From the NCBI GenBank assembly GCA_902702965.1, contig CACRXP010000147.1, positions 596,961 to 660,960 on the forward strand: a stretch of DNA of 64,000 nt. The letters run 5' to 3'. Shown piece by piece: positions 10,930 to 22,588 of the stretch. The notes under the pieces were generated by a model. That model was given only the letters and a program-made list of their open reading frames with translations, was not told the origin of the DNA and ran no database searches. Source of the DNA: Spirometra erinaceieuropaei (Eukaryota; Platyhelminthes; Cestoda; Diphyllobothriidea; Diphyllobothriidae). A program made the translations under genes and the position numbers. How positions within the stretch are numbered: position 1 is the stretch's first letter; every line of letters begins with the position of its first letter.

Positions 10930-11090
10930 GGAATTCAATGGTTAGAGGCGTTGGTATACTAACTAAGAGGTCGCAGGATCGAGGCCCAGGTGTTCCACAC
11001 TTCGGGGTTGGGTATGACTGGCTGACGACAGCCAATAAACTAGAAATGCCCATTCCAGACTCCCTTTTCTTTGTCGGTAATAACATTCTG
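10930..11090 (+). mobile_element. SINE-2, plus copy (inverted partner)
   Basis: Carries ATGGTTAGAGGCGTTGG, AGAGGTCGCAGGATCGAGGCC (B-box region), CTTCGGGGTTGGGTATGACTG and TTTGTCGGTAATAACATTCT in the order of SINE-2. It is in opposite orientation to the copy at 10700-10880, about 50 nt away. The 5' part of the tRNA-like head is diverged or missing. Confidence 0.6.
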
Positions 11091-11094
11091 TCTA

Positions 11095-12120
11095 ACCATT
11101 CCCATGACTACTAGCGGGGGGCACGCTAACAAACAGTTTTAAGAGAACATAGTCCTCCGCAAAGTGTCAGTTTGTTTTCAAAAATGAAAATGAATTAGTT
11201 TGAGAAAACTGCAAGCGGGAGGGCTGATACTGTCCATAAGTGCAAAAATTGGAACATTTATAACGGAAGGAAATTAAAAGGTACGTCCAAAATGACACAT
11301 GTTTTCCGGTAATCACATTTGTACATGCACAAAAAGGAAACAAAACTATGTGCGGCAGGTAGAAAAACAAGATTTCTAATTATGAGTGACGCGAAAGCTA
11401 ACGTTTGCTTGTTGCTGCGTAGTAATTATCACGGGTCAATGCTTAACGTTAAATAATTCCTCTATCTCATTATGCGCTAAAACTCTGGGCTCCTACTTCC
11501 TTCGTCAACTGTCTTTTATGGAGGGTTATTTGAGGACCAAAAAACGGGGCTCTACTTGAGAGAAAGAGCTGCAATTTCAGAAGAAGCCATCAAACATAAC
11601 CTTGGAATGTTTGACAGAGTTTAGGACTGCTATACCTTTTTACTGAAAACTTAACGCCTAACGTAATAAATACTTGATGTTTTGGCTTGGTCAGCCGTGG
11701 ATTTACTCAACTCATAGTTTATAAGCATACTGATTCTATAAATAGGTGATCTCAGGTTACACAACCGGAAGTATTCTTAGGTTTGAAACAAAACAACCAC
11801 AAAGCAGAAGACTAAGCGGAACAGCGAAGACAACGTAGTTGTCCTAGTCAGGCTGTCAAATGCCATTTGTCCATTGCCCTAACGGCTTTCCGCGAATTGC
11901 CGACCGGGGACGTTGAACGCGATCAAATTATCAGCATTTTCGACAAGGTTGCGAGGTGGTGGCGTTTGGTACTCGGTTCAGTCCGTAGAGCCCAGCCAAA
12001 CGCTTTATTATAGATGGATAAGAGAGCTGTAAGTGGGTGACTGAGAGAAAATTCCAGTGAAATTCAAAAAAAAGATTGGTTTCAAAAAGGAAACTCGCCA
12101 CCAGAGGCTTTCTGGCAAAT
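11095..12120. other. No gene seen
   Basis: AT-rich with short ORFs only. The end of this stretch (12115-12160) contains a copy of the SINE-1 3' motif region (AATAATTCATTTGACCC). Confidence 0.35.
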
Positions 12121-12185
12121 TTCAATAATTCATTTGACCCACATGCGGGTAACTTAATCTAGATTTTATGGAGTCCACGTGTCCC

Positions 12186-12345
12186 AGCCGGTGCCTTATA
12201 GCCCAGGCGGCTAGAGCATTTGCTGTACTTAAGCCTTGTCTTTGATTTAGTGCGTTCGAATCTCACCGAGGTCGTCAAATTTACAAAATCAGGTCAAGGG
12301 GGATAAAAGTTAATTGTGTGTTCAAATAACTTTACCCAAATGAGT
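12186..12345 (+). mobile_element. SINE-1, diverged copy
   Basis: tRNA-like head TATAGCCCAGGCGGCTAGAGC (A box), GCTGTACTTAAGCC and GTGCGTTCGAATCTCACCGAGG (B box region), followed by TCGTCAAATTTACAAAATCAGGTCAAG. Every element is recognisable in the cleaner copies at 44267 and 44571. Confidence 0.6.
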
Positions 12346-12394
12346 CCCGTAGTTGGTGTTTTGATCGATTAAAATAATTTATTTGATCGTTGAC

Positions 12395-12625
12395 TGTAAT
12401 CATGTCTTGCGCTTGCTGTCGTGGGTTCGAATCCGACCGACGTCGCCGAGTTTTTTTACGTGAGGGTCAAACGAATTATCCAAATCTGTCAAGCATGTAG
12501 GCAAACTAAACAGCCTTATAGTCATCTGGTAGATCTCACAAGGATCGTTTAAAAAACTCCGTGATCGTATCGGAATTGTTGGTTTCCGCACGTTGCAGTA
12601 GGCTATGCATGTAACTCGACGCAGA
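12395..12625 (+). mobile_element. SINE-1, 5'-truncated copy with tail
   Basis: Starts within the head, then GTGGGTTCGAATCCGACCGA (B box), GCCGAGTTTTTTTACG, the GTCATCTGGTAGAT body and the GCACGTTGCAGTAGG end. The same body and end occur at 38380-38490 and 44420-44530. Confidence 0.6.
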
Positions 12626-13036
12626 TGTGATAAGGTTCACAGATCTTGTCGGACAGTGCTGTCGTTGGTTAGAAACGTTTTTCGTTTAGATACCTAGTAG
12701 GTAGTTTTTCCAATTTAAAATTATTGAATTCTGTCTATTGATTAATTTTAGCTTTGATGTAGTTTTTTGAGGCGCAAATATTGCCCCCATCGAAACATCT
12801 TTACATTCATTCAGAAAAAGATGACAATGTGAGGCTTAAAATGCGCTGTGTGTGCGTTGAAATGCAAGTTCAATATTGTTAGTAAATGAAACGAATATGA
12901 AGGCGCCTGAAGAGTTCAGAATGAGGACGAAATTGTTGAATAATTCCAAGACGTAGGCCGCCTTATTCCCGAAAGTTCCCATCATATAGTTCAGTCATTT
13001 CTGGTCGGTAAATACTGATTCTATTTGTCTTGACAC

Positions 13037-13270
13037 CAAGAATTACAGAAAGTGGCCAATCTCTGCAGCGACATCGCTTCGCGTTTGCAAGATCATATGC
13101 CACTTGCCTTAAAATTGAAATGTACTGACGCGCTTCGTGATAAGCGGCAAAAAAGCAGTCAGACGATGGCAGTTTCTAAAATTCCTCATGCTATGCGCCG
13201 GGAACGTTTGACCCTACTGCCGTGGGGACCCCGACGGGTCTTTAATAAAATTATTATTATTACTAAAAGA
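13037..13270 (+). mobile_element. Possible LINE or SINE 3' end with ATT microsatellite tail
   Basis: An open frame (residues like NLCSDIASRLQDHMPLALK) leads into TGGGGACCCCGACGGGTC, then TTTAATAAAATTATTATTATTAC. A hairpin-forming GGGGACCCC..GGGTC followed by AATAAA and an (ATT)n tail is how many non-LTR elements end. No RT motif is visible and the family is not identified. Confidence 0.35.
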
Positions 13271-13670
13271 GTTGTTATTCCAGCGTGAACGTATTTAGGT
13301 AAGATGACACGCGCGAATTTTGGGCAACCTGGACGACATCACCTAATGCAACTCATTGAATAAAGACCTAGGCATAACCATCCGATTTAGTTTTTTTTAC
13401 ATTGAACCCTACTGGGAAGTGTGACAGCGCAACATTCTATTTAAAGCACTATAACTATATATTTATTTGGGAAATATGAAGGGCTCACGTATCAGTAGAA
13501 CTAATTAGCGCTTTGTGCAAAAGACCTATCAGAATTTTGCACAAACGAGCGATTTAGTTGGTTCTCATTCCCTTCCTGAACAACAAAGTTTCTGCACTGA
13601 CAATTGCAACCCATACCAGAAATTTGCCATAATTATGCAGTTTCTTACTCTTTGTTCTGTTTACCCGAAG

Positions 13671-13973
13671 AAAGTCAGAACGAACCTGTCTTTACGGAAC
13701 AGGCACTGGCAATATGTCGAAGACTACGACTGCATTCGGCGCCTCCGAGCCGACCGTTTCTAGTCACTGACACAAGAACGACTAGCCTCGACTCCACGCC
13801 GATGGAGGGAGATAAGCAGATGCAGTCTGGGAGTAACATCACTATCACAGAAACAGAAAACGGTGGCGGAAGTCACTTGGATAAGTGTGAGGACTTTCGT
13901 CTTCCGATCTTCTTCAATGGCCCTCTATCCGGAGCGTTGAAGTTGATTGAAAGGGGAACGAATTGTGCTGTGC
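13671..13973 (+). CDS. Probable internal exon, unknown (candidate exon of the FAF1-like gene)
   Basis: Acceptor: a pyrimidine-rich run TTTCTTACTCTTTGTTCTG before CCGAAG at 13670. Donor: GTGC|GTAACA at 13973/13974. The frame is open throughout and continues to 14143 past the donor, so the donor choice is inference. The peptide includes EQALAICRRLRLHSAPPSRP, a Ser/Thr/Gly-rich middle (SGSNITITETENGGGS) and FRLPIFFNGPLSGALKLIERG. The exon enters and leaves in phase 1, consistent with 1601-1921 and 5844-5891. The last part could be a diverged first ubiquitin-like domain of FAF1, which begins similarly with a DFR motif, but that resemblance is too weak to rely on. Confidence 0.4.
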
Positions 13974-14299
13974 GTAACATTAACGTCTCAAATTATTTTT
14001 TTCCGTTTTTTAATGAAGAATACGGATGGGACAACAGATTTGACCCGGTGCGCGATAGCGCCTCCTTTAAAAACAAAATTATTCATTACAGGGAAGCCGG
14101 GAAGTCTCCAAATGCCCATGAAAATCAGCAAAACAGGGCGTAAACGCAGAGTTATTTGGACTGCGCAGCAAGGTTGTTTTCCAAAAGCAAATAACAGAGT
14201 ACGGGTTCTCAATCATTCATCAAGCACTAGACAATTGATTTGGGTTTACCGATTCATCGAGAAATTGGGTCAGTCGCACTTTCTAGACGAATTTTGAAG

Positions 14300-14985
14300 A
14301 ACAGAAGCTTGTCGCGTGCATCATGTAATGAGCAGATTTTAGTAAAGACACTATTAAGTATTAACAAGTATGATAATATATTTGCACGCAAGAAGTGCAC
14401 TTTAAGAGAGGCCTCTGGGGATGAGTTTTAATTCAAGTCAGATATGACCTGCTTGTAGTCTATAAACATTAATTTTCTTAAAAGGTACTCGTGATATATG
14501 CGAATTAAGGGCTTATTAAACACACACACGTCCGAGGAAATAGTGGGCGTTAATAATTATCTTTCCGGATGTGCCTTGAATTTATGTGCTGTCTTTAAAA
14601 CAGCAGAAAGAATAGAGAATTCAACCTTTCAACGGCTGGTTTGAACTTTATCAATTCCTACAAAAGCAAATGTCTATTTATGCCACTAATAACCTCGTGT
14701 TCGAACGAAGTCATACGTAATCACTTGTCCATGCCGTGCCAAGGTTTCCAAAACTTATATATGACCTAATATAAAATAAGAAAAAGCAAAAGTCTTCCGA
14801 TACTTTTCCTCTATTTGCGACAAACGTATGTAGCCGAATCTGTTGATAACAAAATATTTTGCGACTAATTACCAAGCATCTTTCGTCGGAGACAAAAGTT
14901 TTGCAGAAACCCCGCATGACAATCTTACAATAAGTACAGAATGCAAGGCTTAACTGATAAAAACACGTCGCATAAGTCGGCACAG
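14300..14985. other. No gene seen
   Basis: AT-rich. Short ORFs on both strands without domain or splice support. Confidence 0.35.
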
Positions 14986-14989
14986 CGAC

Positions 14990-15570
14990 GCGTAAATGAG
15001 TGTCTGTATCAAAGGACTTGCGATTATTGGGGCCAGGACAAATTTACTACATGATCTACATGTTTTCAAATGTCACACTTACACCTCCGAATGTAGCCTG
15101 CCCCAAGTGCCGCAGTATCTGAGCTGTTTGTCTCAGAGCAAGCACTCGGGATGCCGTTTTCCAGCCAGTGGATTGTCCGATATCTAGGAGGTTTCAAGTG
15201 GATGAAAGGGCGGGCATTTTGTTTTTCCCCTTTAAAGCCATTTACCCAGACATCCAACTGACCAGGCTCGCCAAACACACCTGCATCTGGAATTAGATTT
15301 ATCTCTGTAAACATAAACATGGTTGGCATGACATGCGTAAATCAATCACACTTAGTCCTCTTAACTGATATTGTTCGTGGAACAGCTAGAGTTGGATGTG
15401 ACATCTCTGTTTCTGCCTATTGTGCATTCACAGCAGCCAAAAGGCTTTCTATTTCCTTTTTGTTTGAGCAGGTCTTTTTCATGGAAACACCTGCTTTTTA
15501 TCTGCAGCGCTTTTCGGTTGAAGTAGTCTTGCAGGAGTCTTGCGCCGCGGAATGGCATCACTTTCTAAAA
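14990..15570 (-). pseudogene. Relic of a Merlin-like DNA transposase
   Basis: On the minus strand, two open pieces follow each other in the order of a Merlin (IS1016-like) transposase. 15561-15361 has an N-terminal-like LLQDYFNRKALQIKSRCFHE. 15329-15066 has GEPGQLDVWVNGFKGEKQN, which parallels the family's GGPG..(V/I)EIDES.FGKRKYN block, then ENGIPSACSETNSSDTAAL in place of the E.G....F.V....A.TL block. Past a stop, SKFVLAPIIASPLIQTLI resembles the NFVDP..GAHTQTIE block. The helix-turn-helix middle is missing and the first catalytic Asp appears replaced, so it is dead. The family assignment is by eye; Merlin elements are known from flatworms. Confidence 0.45.
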
Positions 15571-16540
15571 CCTTAAATGGGCAATTCCTCGTCTATATTG
15601 GGATACGCAAAACACAATTGACACACTTGGGATGGTCAGGCACCTATGTGCTGTCTAAGACAAGGAGTCAAACCAATTCCTGAAGTCCGCCACAGAGTTT
15701 GTGCACAATCCCCCTTCCTTCGTAAATAAGCAGTTAACCTATTCGCTTTCTGTACAGTGGTCCAGTCAGCATTGGGCAGTCATGCCGCCCTAGAGACCAG
15801 ATAATTTCGCTTTAAAGGTTATCATTGTCCATCCTGTTGCATGGATCTTCCGGTGAAAAATCAGCAGTTGAAGAAGAGGAAGCGGACATGTGGACCGTTT
15901 GTTTTCAAATGCATCTCTTTTAGGCAGAAAATTGCCCAAGAGGCTCACATAAAGTTCATTGACTTCTTATACACTGGGAATAAGCGAGTCATCTTATGCT
16001 AGCTTGACGCACCCCTAACTTCCATCAAGACTTCGTTAAAATGTTCCAATTTTAGGAACGTAGTGTACGCCTTATCATTCAAATGCTGTGAGACAAGTAA
16101 ATTTGATGAAACGCCAGACACTCGGGAAAGTCCGCTACTTTTGGTGGTAAGAGTGTTTATTTCTGAAGAAGACTATCGGACTGATAAAAACTCATACAAG
16201 CAGAAAGCATTCATTATGTGCCGTTATCGGGTCGTTGAAACCCATAACTATCATTCTAGGCCTTACCTACCGTTTTGCCGCAGTTTTGTCGACCTGTTAT
16301 GAGAAACAATAAATACGCTATCCTCTTCGCCAAAAACCCTTTCTGGGTGTGGTTTTTTAAATAATTAACATGGCCTGCGACCATAAAGTAGTTCTTAGGG
16401 TAAATCTTGCTTACCTTGCATATGCGGCAGACATAGCCACCGTAAAGCACTCAACGCGAATCAGAGATGGTCATTTGTCTGACAATTACTGGCAAAAAAT
16501 TAAGTTTAACTGCACGAGTAGCTGATGGTGTTTTTTTCCT
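15570..16540. other. No supported gene
   Basis: The + strand 15860-15990 region reads KKRKRTCGPFVFKC and AHIKFIDFLYTG, faintly like the zinc-binding/HTH part of Merlin, but on the opposite strand to the rest of the relic. Otherwise non-coding. Confidence 0.25.
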
Positions 16541-16549
16541 CCACTTAAG

Positions 16550-16864
16550 TGGCCGGTCATTATACTGCTTCTTTACAACACGCAAAGCCCTGGGAACTAC
16601 GAATTCTTCAGGAATATCCTCTGCAAGTCAAGGTCACCGCCAAAAGCGGAGGCCCCTGAGCAGACGCAGACAGAACTAACTGCTGGTGACGTAAGCACGT
16701 TCACTGACTGCGAAACCAGACGGTACACGTGCCTGAATGAATTTATTCTCGAACGCGGTATAAAAATAATTCCATGGGATTGTACGCAGCTGAGGCACAG
16801 AATAATGCTGACCACGGCCTTTCGAGGTACTCGCCTACAGCAATGGCTCGAAACACTCAATGAG
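16550..16864 (+). CDS. Probable internal exon (candidate ubiquitin-like region of the FAF1-like gene)
   Basis: A very good acceptor tract (TTTTTTTCCTCCACTTAAG) ends at 16549, and a donor GAG|GTAATT follows 16864. The 315-nt interval is open and phase 0 on both sides. An alternative acceptor is TTCTTCAG at 16610. The peptide has a hydrophilic stretch (KAEAPEQTQTELTAGD) and a well-structured C-terminal half: CLNEFILERGIKIIPWD, then AFRGTRLQQWLETLNE. Joined in phase to 19733 it continues RTEYPALVAVGR. This pattern (F.G..LQ....L...T..P) is loosely like the second ubiquitin-like domain of FAF1. I regard the exon as fairly likely and the domain call as tentative. Confidence 0.45.
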
Positions 16865-16977
16865 GTAATTCTCGATAAATCGTTATTTTCCCTATCGGCT
16901 TTTGTAAATCATGTTGTATCATTTATCATATCTATCATGAGACAAAAGATACAGACAAGTAGGCAATTATGCTGTAG

Positions 16978-17389
16978 CTAGGGTTTAGGGAGGGGAGGGG
17001 AGAGTGAAACACCACAATTCAAGTTGGCGCCAGGGCGAAGGTGGGTCCCAGAGTAGTTAATTACATGCGGGTGGCTGGCCTGGTGGCTTTGAGCCATGGC
17101 AACTGTGGGACCTGTATGGAGTTCTTCTGTGCGCATAGGACCGGTTCGCGTAGGCTGATCGTAGCCGCCTCTTCCGTAGCCAACATGCGCTACCCAAGTG
17201 GTGTTGGATAACCTGACGGGACCTTGTAGATAACTCTGAAGGCCTCTCTGGCGTCTATACGGTGGTCTGTATCTACTATGTGCGCGAGAATCGAGCTGTT
17301 TATGTTCCTTATTCGACCCTTTCCTAAACATACTGGAAGATGTTCCTTTATTCTTTTTGATAAACGCTGGCTCGTGCGACCAATACATT
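16978..17389 (-). CDS. Possible terminal exon on the minus strand, unknown protein
   Basis: On the minus strand a pyrimidine-rich acceptor (CTCCTTTGTCTGTTCCTGTG followed by GGGCAG) ends just before 17389. It is followed immediately by ATG and 136 codons to a TAG at 16978. The frame also stays open upstream to 17469. The peptide is Arg/Tyr/Gly/His-rich (RYRPPYRRQRGLQSYLQG, VGYGRGGYDQPTRTGPMRT) and ends SLSPPLPKP, a composition like disordered tails of RNA-binding proteins. No folded domain is visible and no AATAAA lies close downstream. It sits between two + strand candidate exons, so it would be nested in an intron on the opposite strand, or it is a retrocopy or chance ORF. Confidence 0.35.
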
Positions 17390-17942
17390 CTGCCCCACAG
17401 GAACAGACAAAGGAGTAAATTCACATAGAGGTGGTCTGAGCTGGTAGTTTGTCTTTGTCCTCTCCGCATAGGATGGGACTAGTGGAGAACAGTACACGAG
17501 TGTCATATCGGTTTGTTTATTATTGCTAGAGTTCCCGAGTGCTAGATGGCGCCTTCGTAATTACCTACTGAAATACAGGGTTTACCGCAAATGGAAGCAC
17601 ACAGCTCATTCTACGGAAACCCAAGGCGCAAGTGCAACATGATTCTGGGTTGAAAAACCTTTTGGAACCAAAAGACACCCTGATGTTGGGTATAAAATTT
17701 GAAAAAAATCATTGTTCGTTGCCAAACGAATTCAAAAAAGAATTATGTCTGCATTTATTTGGAGATATATTTGAGCTTATAAGGGCGTCAAAATCATCAA
17801 AAAGTCACACTGCGTAGGTTGTCCTTCCTATTAAATGTACTTTGTAAGCCGCCGATAAGGGGTGCACTCAGAAGTCGGGATCCCAAAGTAACAGAAATAT
17901 CTTGGGGTTATATTGCGCTATGAGCAATATTACAACCCAATT

Positions 17943-18889
17943 TACGGTAGATGTACAAACTCATGAAATGCCGGTCGAAATTTTGAAATGCGTTTTTGAC
18001 TCGAAAAGGTTATTTAATAATGGTGGTAACATTAATCACCATGCGGCATCGTCCTAAAATAAGAAGGTTGCTTAAGGATGTCAGCAAAAATTACACTCTA
18101 AGAAAAGGACTACTTACGTAATATGGCTTTTTTCATTGACTTACGCTGCCCTTGTAAAGTCAAACACAGTTCCTAGGGAATATGCATACAATTATTCGTT
18201 CTTTTACTCATTTCGAAGCAAATCACGTCTACTTCAAATTTTGTACTTGGAGAAAGCGCATGATTAGGCTTTAAGAAGGTTTATAATTGTGGGATTTTAT
18301 AATACCATGAAATTCCCGCACATAAAACATCGTGTCTCTGCATTTACTAGTGTTGCTTATAAAGTTTACTGTAAGGCTCAAATCGACTGCGACATTTTAT
18401 CAACCCCACATGATCTCTTAATAACGCACATAAATGTATGATTTGCTGTGCGCGGAGAATATACAGCTTGTAATTTGAAAAACTTGAATGCACGTGTAGC
18501 GGTACGTCAGGCTCAAAATTATTAGGCAGCTTGAAAGGCTTTTAAAACCGAATTGCTGCCTTCCTTCAAGTATAATATTTAAGGATAAAGCTAGCTTCAA
18601 AATGAGTAAAATAACGAATATTTTTATGTGTGTTTTCTACTATGTTTTGATTTACATGAGCATTTGAAAGCAATGAGGAAAAGTCACCACGTATGTAATC
18701 GTTTTTACAGATTGTAGTTTTTGCTGACTGCCGGAAAGAGGTTCGTTCGAAAGCATCCTGAAGTAACCTAATTTCTTGGGATTTTGCTGCACGATGATGA
18801 ATATTACAACCTCGCCAAAGTGATATTTTGGAATGGGAGGTCATTTCAAAATTTTGGTTAATATTTCACGAGTTAGAACATTTACGGTA
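17943..18889. mobile_element. Family D mariner-like non-autonomous element, copy 1
   Basis: Left end TACGGTAGATGTACAAACTC and right end GAGTTAGAACATTTACGGTA are imperfect inverted repeats, each with TA at the outer edge. Length 947. The interior is AT-rich and holds no transposase. It shares interior order with 36046-37023 and 52325-53218. Confidence 0.65.
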
Positions 18890-19246
18890 AGTATTCGACT
18901 CTAATCGAAAACATATGCAACGATCCCTATCGTCATTTGATGAGATATCCCACCATCTGTGACACTGTCTTAGCCATATTGGTGGTCGAATGCGCTGTTG
19001 ATTATGGTGGTTGCTGGTGAGAAATACATAAATGACTGCAGAAAAAATATGGTGTGATCTTTCATGTAGCCATTTCGAGACCGCAGGATCGTGCCTAGTA
19101 CTCGCCCTATAAGGCAAATTGGACGCACAGACCTACATGTCAGCCATTTAGTGCGACGGTGCCAATGCACCATACTCTGTTCAATCAGAGTTCGTATCAC
19201 AAATGACATAATTTTCCCTGGTAAAGTTTTGCCGGACCTTCCTGAC

Positions 19247-19420
19247 AGAATGATATTACCGACAAAGAGAAGGGAGACTGGAATGGCCATTTCTGGCTTA
19301 TTCGTCGTCGTCAGCCAGTCATACCCAACCCCGAAAAACACCCGAGGCCCGAACTCTCGATCTGTTTGTTAGAAGTCCACGCCTCTAACCACTGAGCCAC
19401 GAGCCCGTTGCCCTGTCGGT
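19247..19420 (-). mobile_element. SINE-2, minus copy
   Basis: Almost collinear with 10700-10880, including AGAAT-ATTACCGACAAAG, GGGAGACTGGAATGGCCATT, TTAGAAGTCCACGCCTC and CCACGAGCCCGTTGCCCTGT. The B-box core on the minus strand is GATCGAGAGTTCGGGCC. Confidence 0.65.
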
Positions 19421-19732
19421 TTCAGTTTGAGATTTCCCCGGCTAATGACTAAAGGTCACGTAGGCCGCCAGTAGGTTCAGATGGTTGTTTGCTGACCGTC
19501 TACAGACAACCGTGTAAACTTCTCTCGACTGACAGCGTCAGCCCTGAAGTCAAACTCTGTTTAGGGGGCCTGACTGCGACATGAAACTGGACTGGGGGCA
19601 TTGAAAAATGCAAGTGAGGCGTAAATGTACATCTATTGGCGTTCAACTCCAATTAGCGTCTGTTGACAATTATTGCAAATGGACCATGCATTACTACTAT
19701 TTTATTAATAATAGCCATTGCATTTAACATAG

Positions 19733-20041
19733 AGAACAGAGTATCCTGCACTGGTGGCCGTGGGAAGGACGGCCAGCGGGACAGTGGTGTGCAGCAAACT
19801 GGACGGCACAAAGGTTGGTCTGCGCCAAACACTGCATTGGTTGGACGTGGTGACAAAAGCTCACTTTTGTGACTATGTGCTGCCCCAGGCCAGCGAAGTA
19901 AAAGCAAAGTGCATGGACGCCACCCTGTCTTCAGGCGAAGCTTCGATTCGCATTGTTTGTGGCGCTGGAGAAAGTTCCTGCTCCACTGCGGAGAAGACCA
20001 AGGGAGGAAGCCTGGCGGAAAGCGACAGCATAAAGACTGTG
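19733..20041 (+). CDS. Probable internal exon (candidate FAF1-like linker region)
   Basis: Acceptor TTTAACATAG before 19733 and donor ACTGTG|GTAAAC at 20041/20042. The 309-nt interval is fully open, phase 0 at both ends, and clearly GC-richer than its surroundings. The peptide begins RTEYPALVAVGRTASG, then VVCSKLDGTKVGLRQTLHW, a Cys-containing KAHFCDYVLPQASEVKAKC segment and a polar tail (TAEKTKGGSLAESDS). No domain is certain. It joins in phase with 16550-16864. The polar tail just ahead of the UAS exon is where FAF1 has an acidic linker. Membership in that gene is inferred from order, strand and phase. Confidence 0.45.
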
Positions 20042-20044
20042 GTA

Positions 20045-22570
20045 AACTTTGCGTTCTTTGCAGTTTGTATAGTGTCCTCTAAAAACTTGCCGAAATTGAT
20101 ATGTTTACCTTAGTCCATGGATTCTAAAGGTTTTGGTTATGATGGAATCCGTTAGTCGGAAAGGTAGATCAACCAGTGTTGGTACTGTCACAGACTTGCC
20201 TTTATGTAGGATGCGCATTGGATAAAACTTCGCAATGAGATCTCTGGGCTTTTTGGAATGAAATTTTGGCAGAACCTTTCTCGATTTTTCAAATAAAAGT
20301 GCTAAACAGACGTTTATGGCCTGGATGACTGACGAATAGTGTAGTCGCTGCAAATGACAATATCCGTCGTGTAACCTCACGGAGTAGGTGCAACACTCGA
20401 GGCCTGTCCGTTAATAAGTTTATAGTAAGGTACATATATGCAGCATCTACCACATTCTCGCCTCCCTCACCCATCCTCTCGCTGGAAAGACAATTTCGAG
20501 GTAACCGGAGCTGGGTTTGTGACACAATGGCCGACAAATACAAAACTCATCAACGCGTGTCACATATGACCTGGCTGCCTTTAAGTGAAGAAGGATTCTG
20601 CAGGGGCAGTTCGGATCTGACGTACGTATGAGCGATTATCAGAGAGCATCATGGTTAATTTCCGGTAATTGACAAAATATTCATTCAGTCAAAATCAGTC
20701 TCTACGTCATGTGCATTTCTTCCGTAACGTTTCGAAAGATACATTTATATTTTCTGAGAAGCATGCTGCGCAGTCGGATAGGAGCTTACTGAACCGTGCT
20801 CATGGATTTTCATGGGCAATACGATTAGGAAATATACGCGTTAATACGAGATGACATTAGTACGTTTGATTCCACTGGTGCCGTCCCCACAGACATCATG
20901 AACATCATTCGTCTAGGGGCTAATTGTAGACGGTGGATAGAGTCACATTTTACCATATAAAGTAGAGTCCTCGAGAGCATAAAGTATTATCGTAAACGTT
21001 GATCATCAAGTGTCCTTTGTGGTTCGAGTTTGTAGACCTGAAGGTCATTGGCTACATGAGTGCTCACGCGGACGTCTGAAAAATTCTTACAGTCAAACAG
21101 CTTCTGGAAACAGACTTAATCCCTTGTTTTATGCAATACTGTTAAACAATCCCATGTCACGCAAACCAAATATGCGGAAAAATAGACAAAAAAAGAAATT
21201 TCGAAAAATTTCCACCACCGATATCGCGATTTTTGTGACTGAAATTTGCGAAAGTGGTTGGGAGGTGTTTAGTCAAAGACACCCACTGGTCAGTTTTCTA
21301 GTCTCATGCATGTGATCTTTGCCATCTAAAACCGTATTAAAAATTCGGCCAATACTCAGTGAATCTAGGCGACTACCATTCGTCTAGCGTCTGGATACTA
21401 AAAGAGACCGATAAAGTAGACTTTTCCGGCTGCTTCCATTAACCAATCACAGTCATGATAGATATCTCTGACAGAAAATCAGGGATGCCCAATTGGAGTT
21501 TACAGGTGGTTTGCAGATTGGGTCTAACCGGTGGATCAACAGGTACCTCTGCAAAAGGTTTCACTCTGCGACGCCCCATGTCAGTGTCCGTGGGAGTAGA
21601 TCACGTATTTCTTTCCGTAGATCTATTTCTTCTTCTAAAACAAAAGAAGAGGGGAACACCATTTTACAGCTGGGCAGAGTCACAAAGTGGTATTAAGTGC
21701 CTCTGACTAAATTCGAGATTTCCCCAGTGCCACCCGTCGTATTTGAAGTCATGAGATGCGCATGGCTCAGCGTTAACTTTCTTCTCCGCTGTCACACCGT
21801 TAACACCGATGTAAAATTACCCGGAGGTTTTGCATGCGGTAACTGTTATTGAGGAGACACACGAGGGAACATTGCCATATTATAACTCTGAGTTATGGGG
21901 TTGCATCTAAACACTTGTACAGAAAAGGTTCTCGATAACGACAAGACAGACTGAGGTGGCAATGTCTAGTTTATTAACCGTTTGGTCGGTCTTGGATTCG
22001 CTCGCCGATTTCTAAATCATTGAACGATCAGTAGTCCACTGTTCTATCGTTAACCCACAGGGCCGTTGCCCCGTCGGTTGCGATTTAGAATATTCCAGAT
22101 CAGACTACGAAACATGTTCTTTTGCATCTTGTATCTCACTTTAAAACATTTTCACAGAGTCGCATAGCAACCAATCAGGACACCGGAAAGCCGAACGAGA
22201 TGAGCGTGTTCTGTATCGCGGTCGGTAAACGTCCGTAACACAATATTGAATATCTAAGCTACTGCCTGCGACTGGTACACAAAAATCCGTCGTATGCATC
22301 TACTCCGGCCGTTATTTTTGTCAGGAAAATAAACAGTCTGTTTCTTTCATGCTTCTTCTCCAAAAAATCGCAAAACCAACCCAAAACCTCCTGCATATCC
22401 CCTAGGTGGTCTTCGAGGAGTTTGTCAAGCAGGATAGAAAGCCCCCAAGAAGCCGCGCCAATCTGGTGCAAAACAGTGAGCAACTGTTCCATTGTTTCGT
22501 CTCATACACATCGCTTTTTCTGTCTACGCATTACTGATGCTCTCTTTCTCCTCCTCCCTCTGTTGGCGTG
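20045..22570. other. Intron-like sequence with a SINE-2 remnant
   Basis: No convincing exon. The ORFs at 21010-21315 and 21455-21706 lack splice support or domains. 21950-22080 (AGTTTATTAACC..GGTCGGTC, and ACCCACAGGGCCGTTGCCCC before GTCGGTTGCGATTT) resembles a decayed minus-strand SINE-2 head. Confidence 0.35.
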
Positions 22571-22588
22571 AGGCTTTGCCAAAATCAG

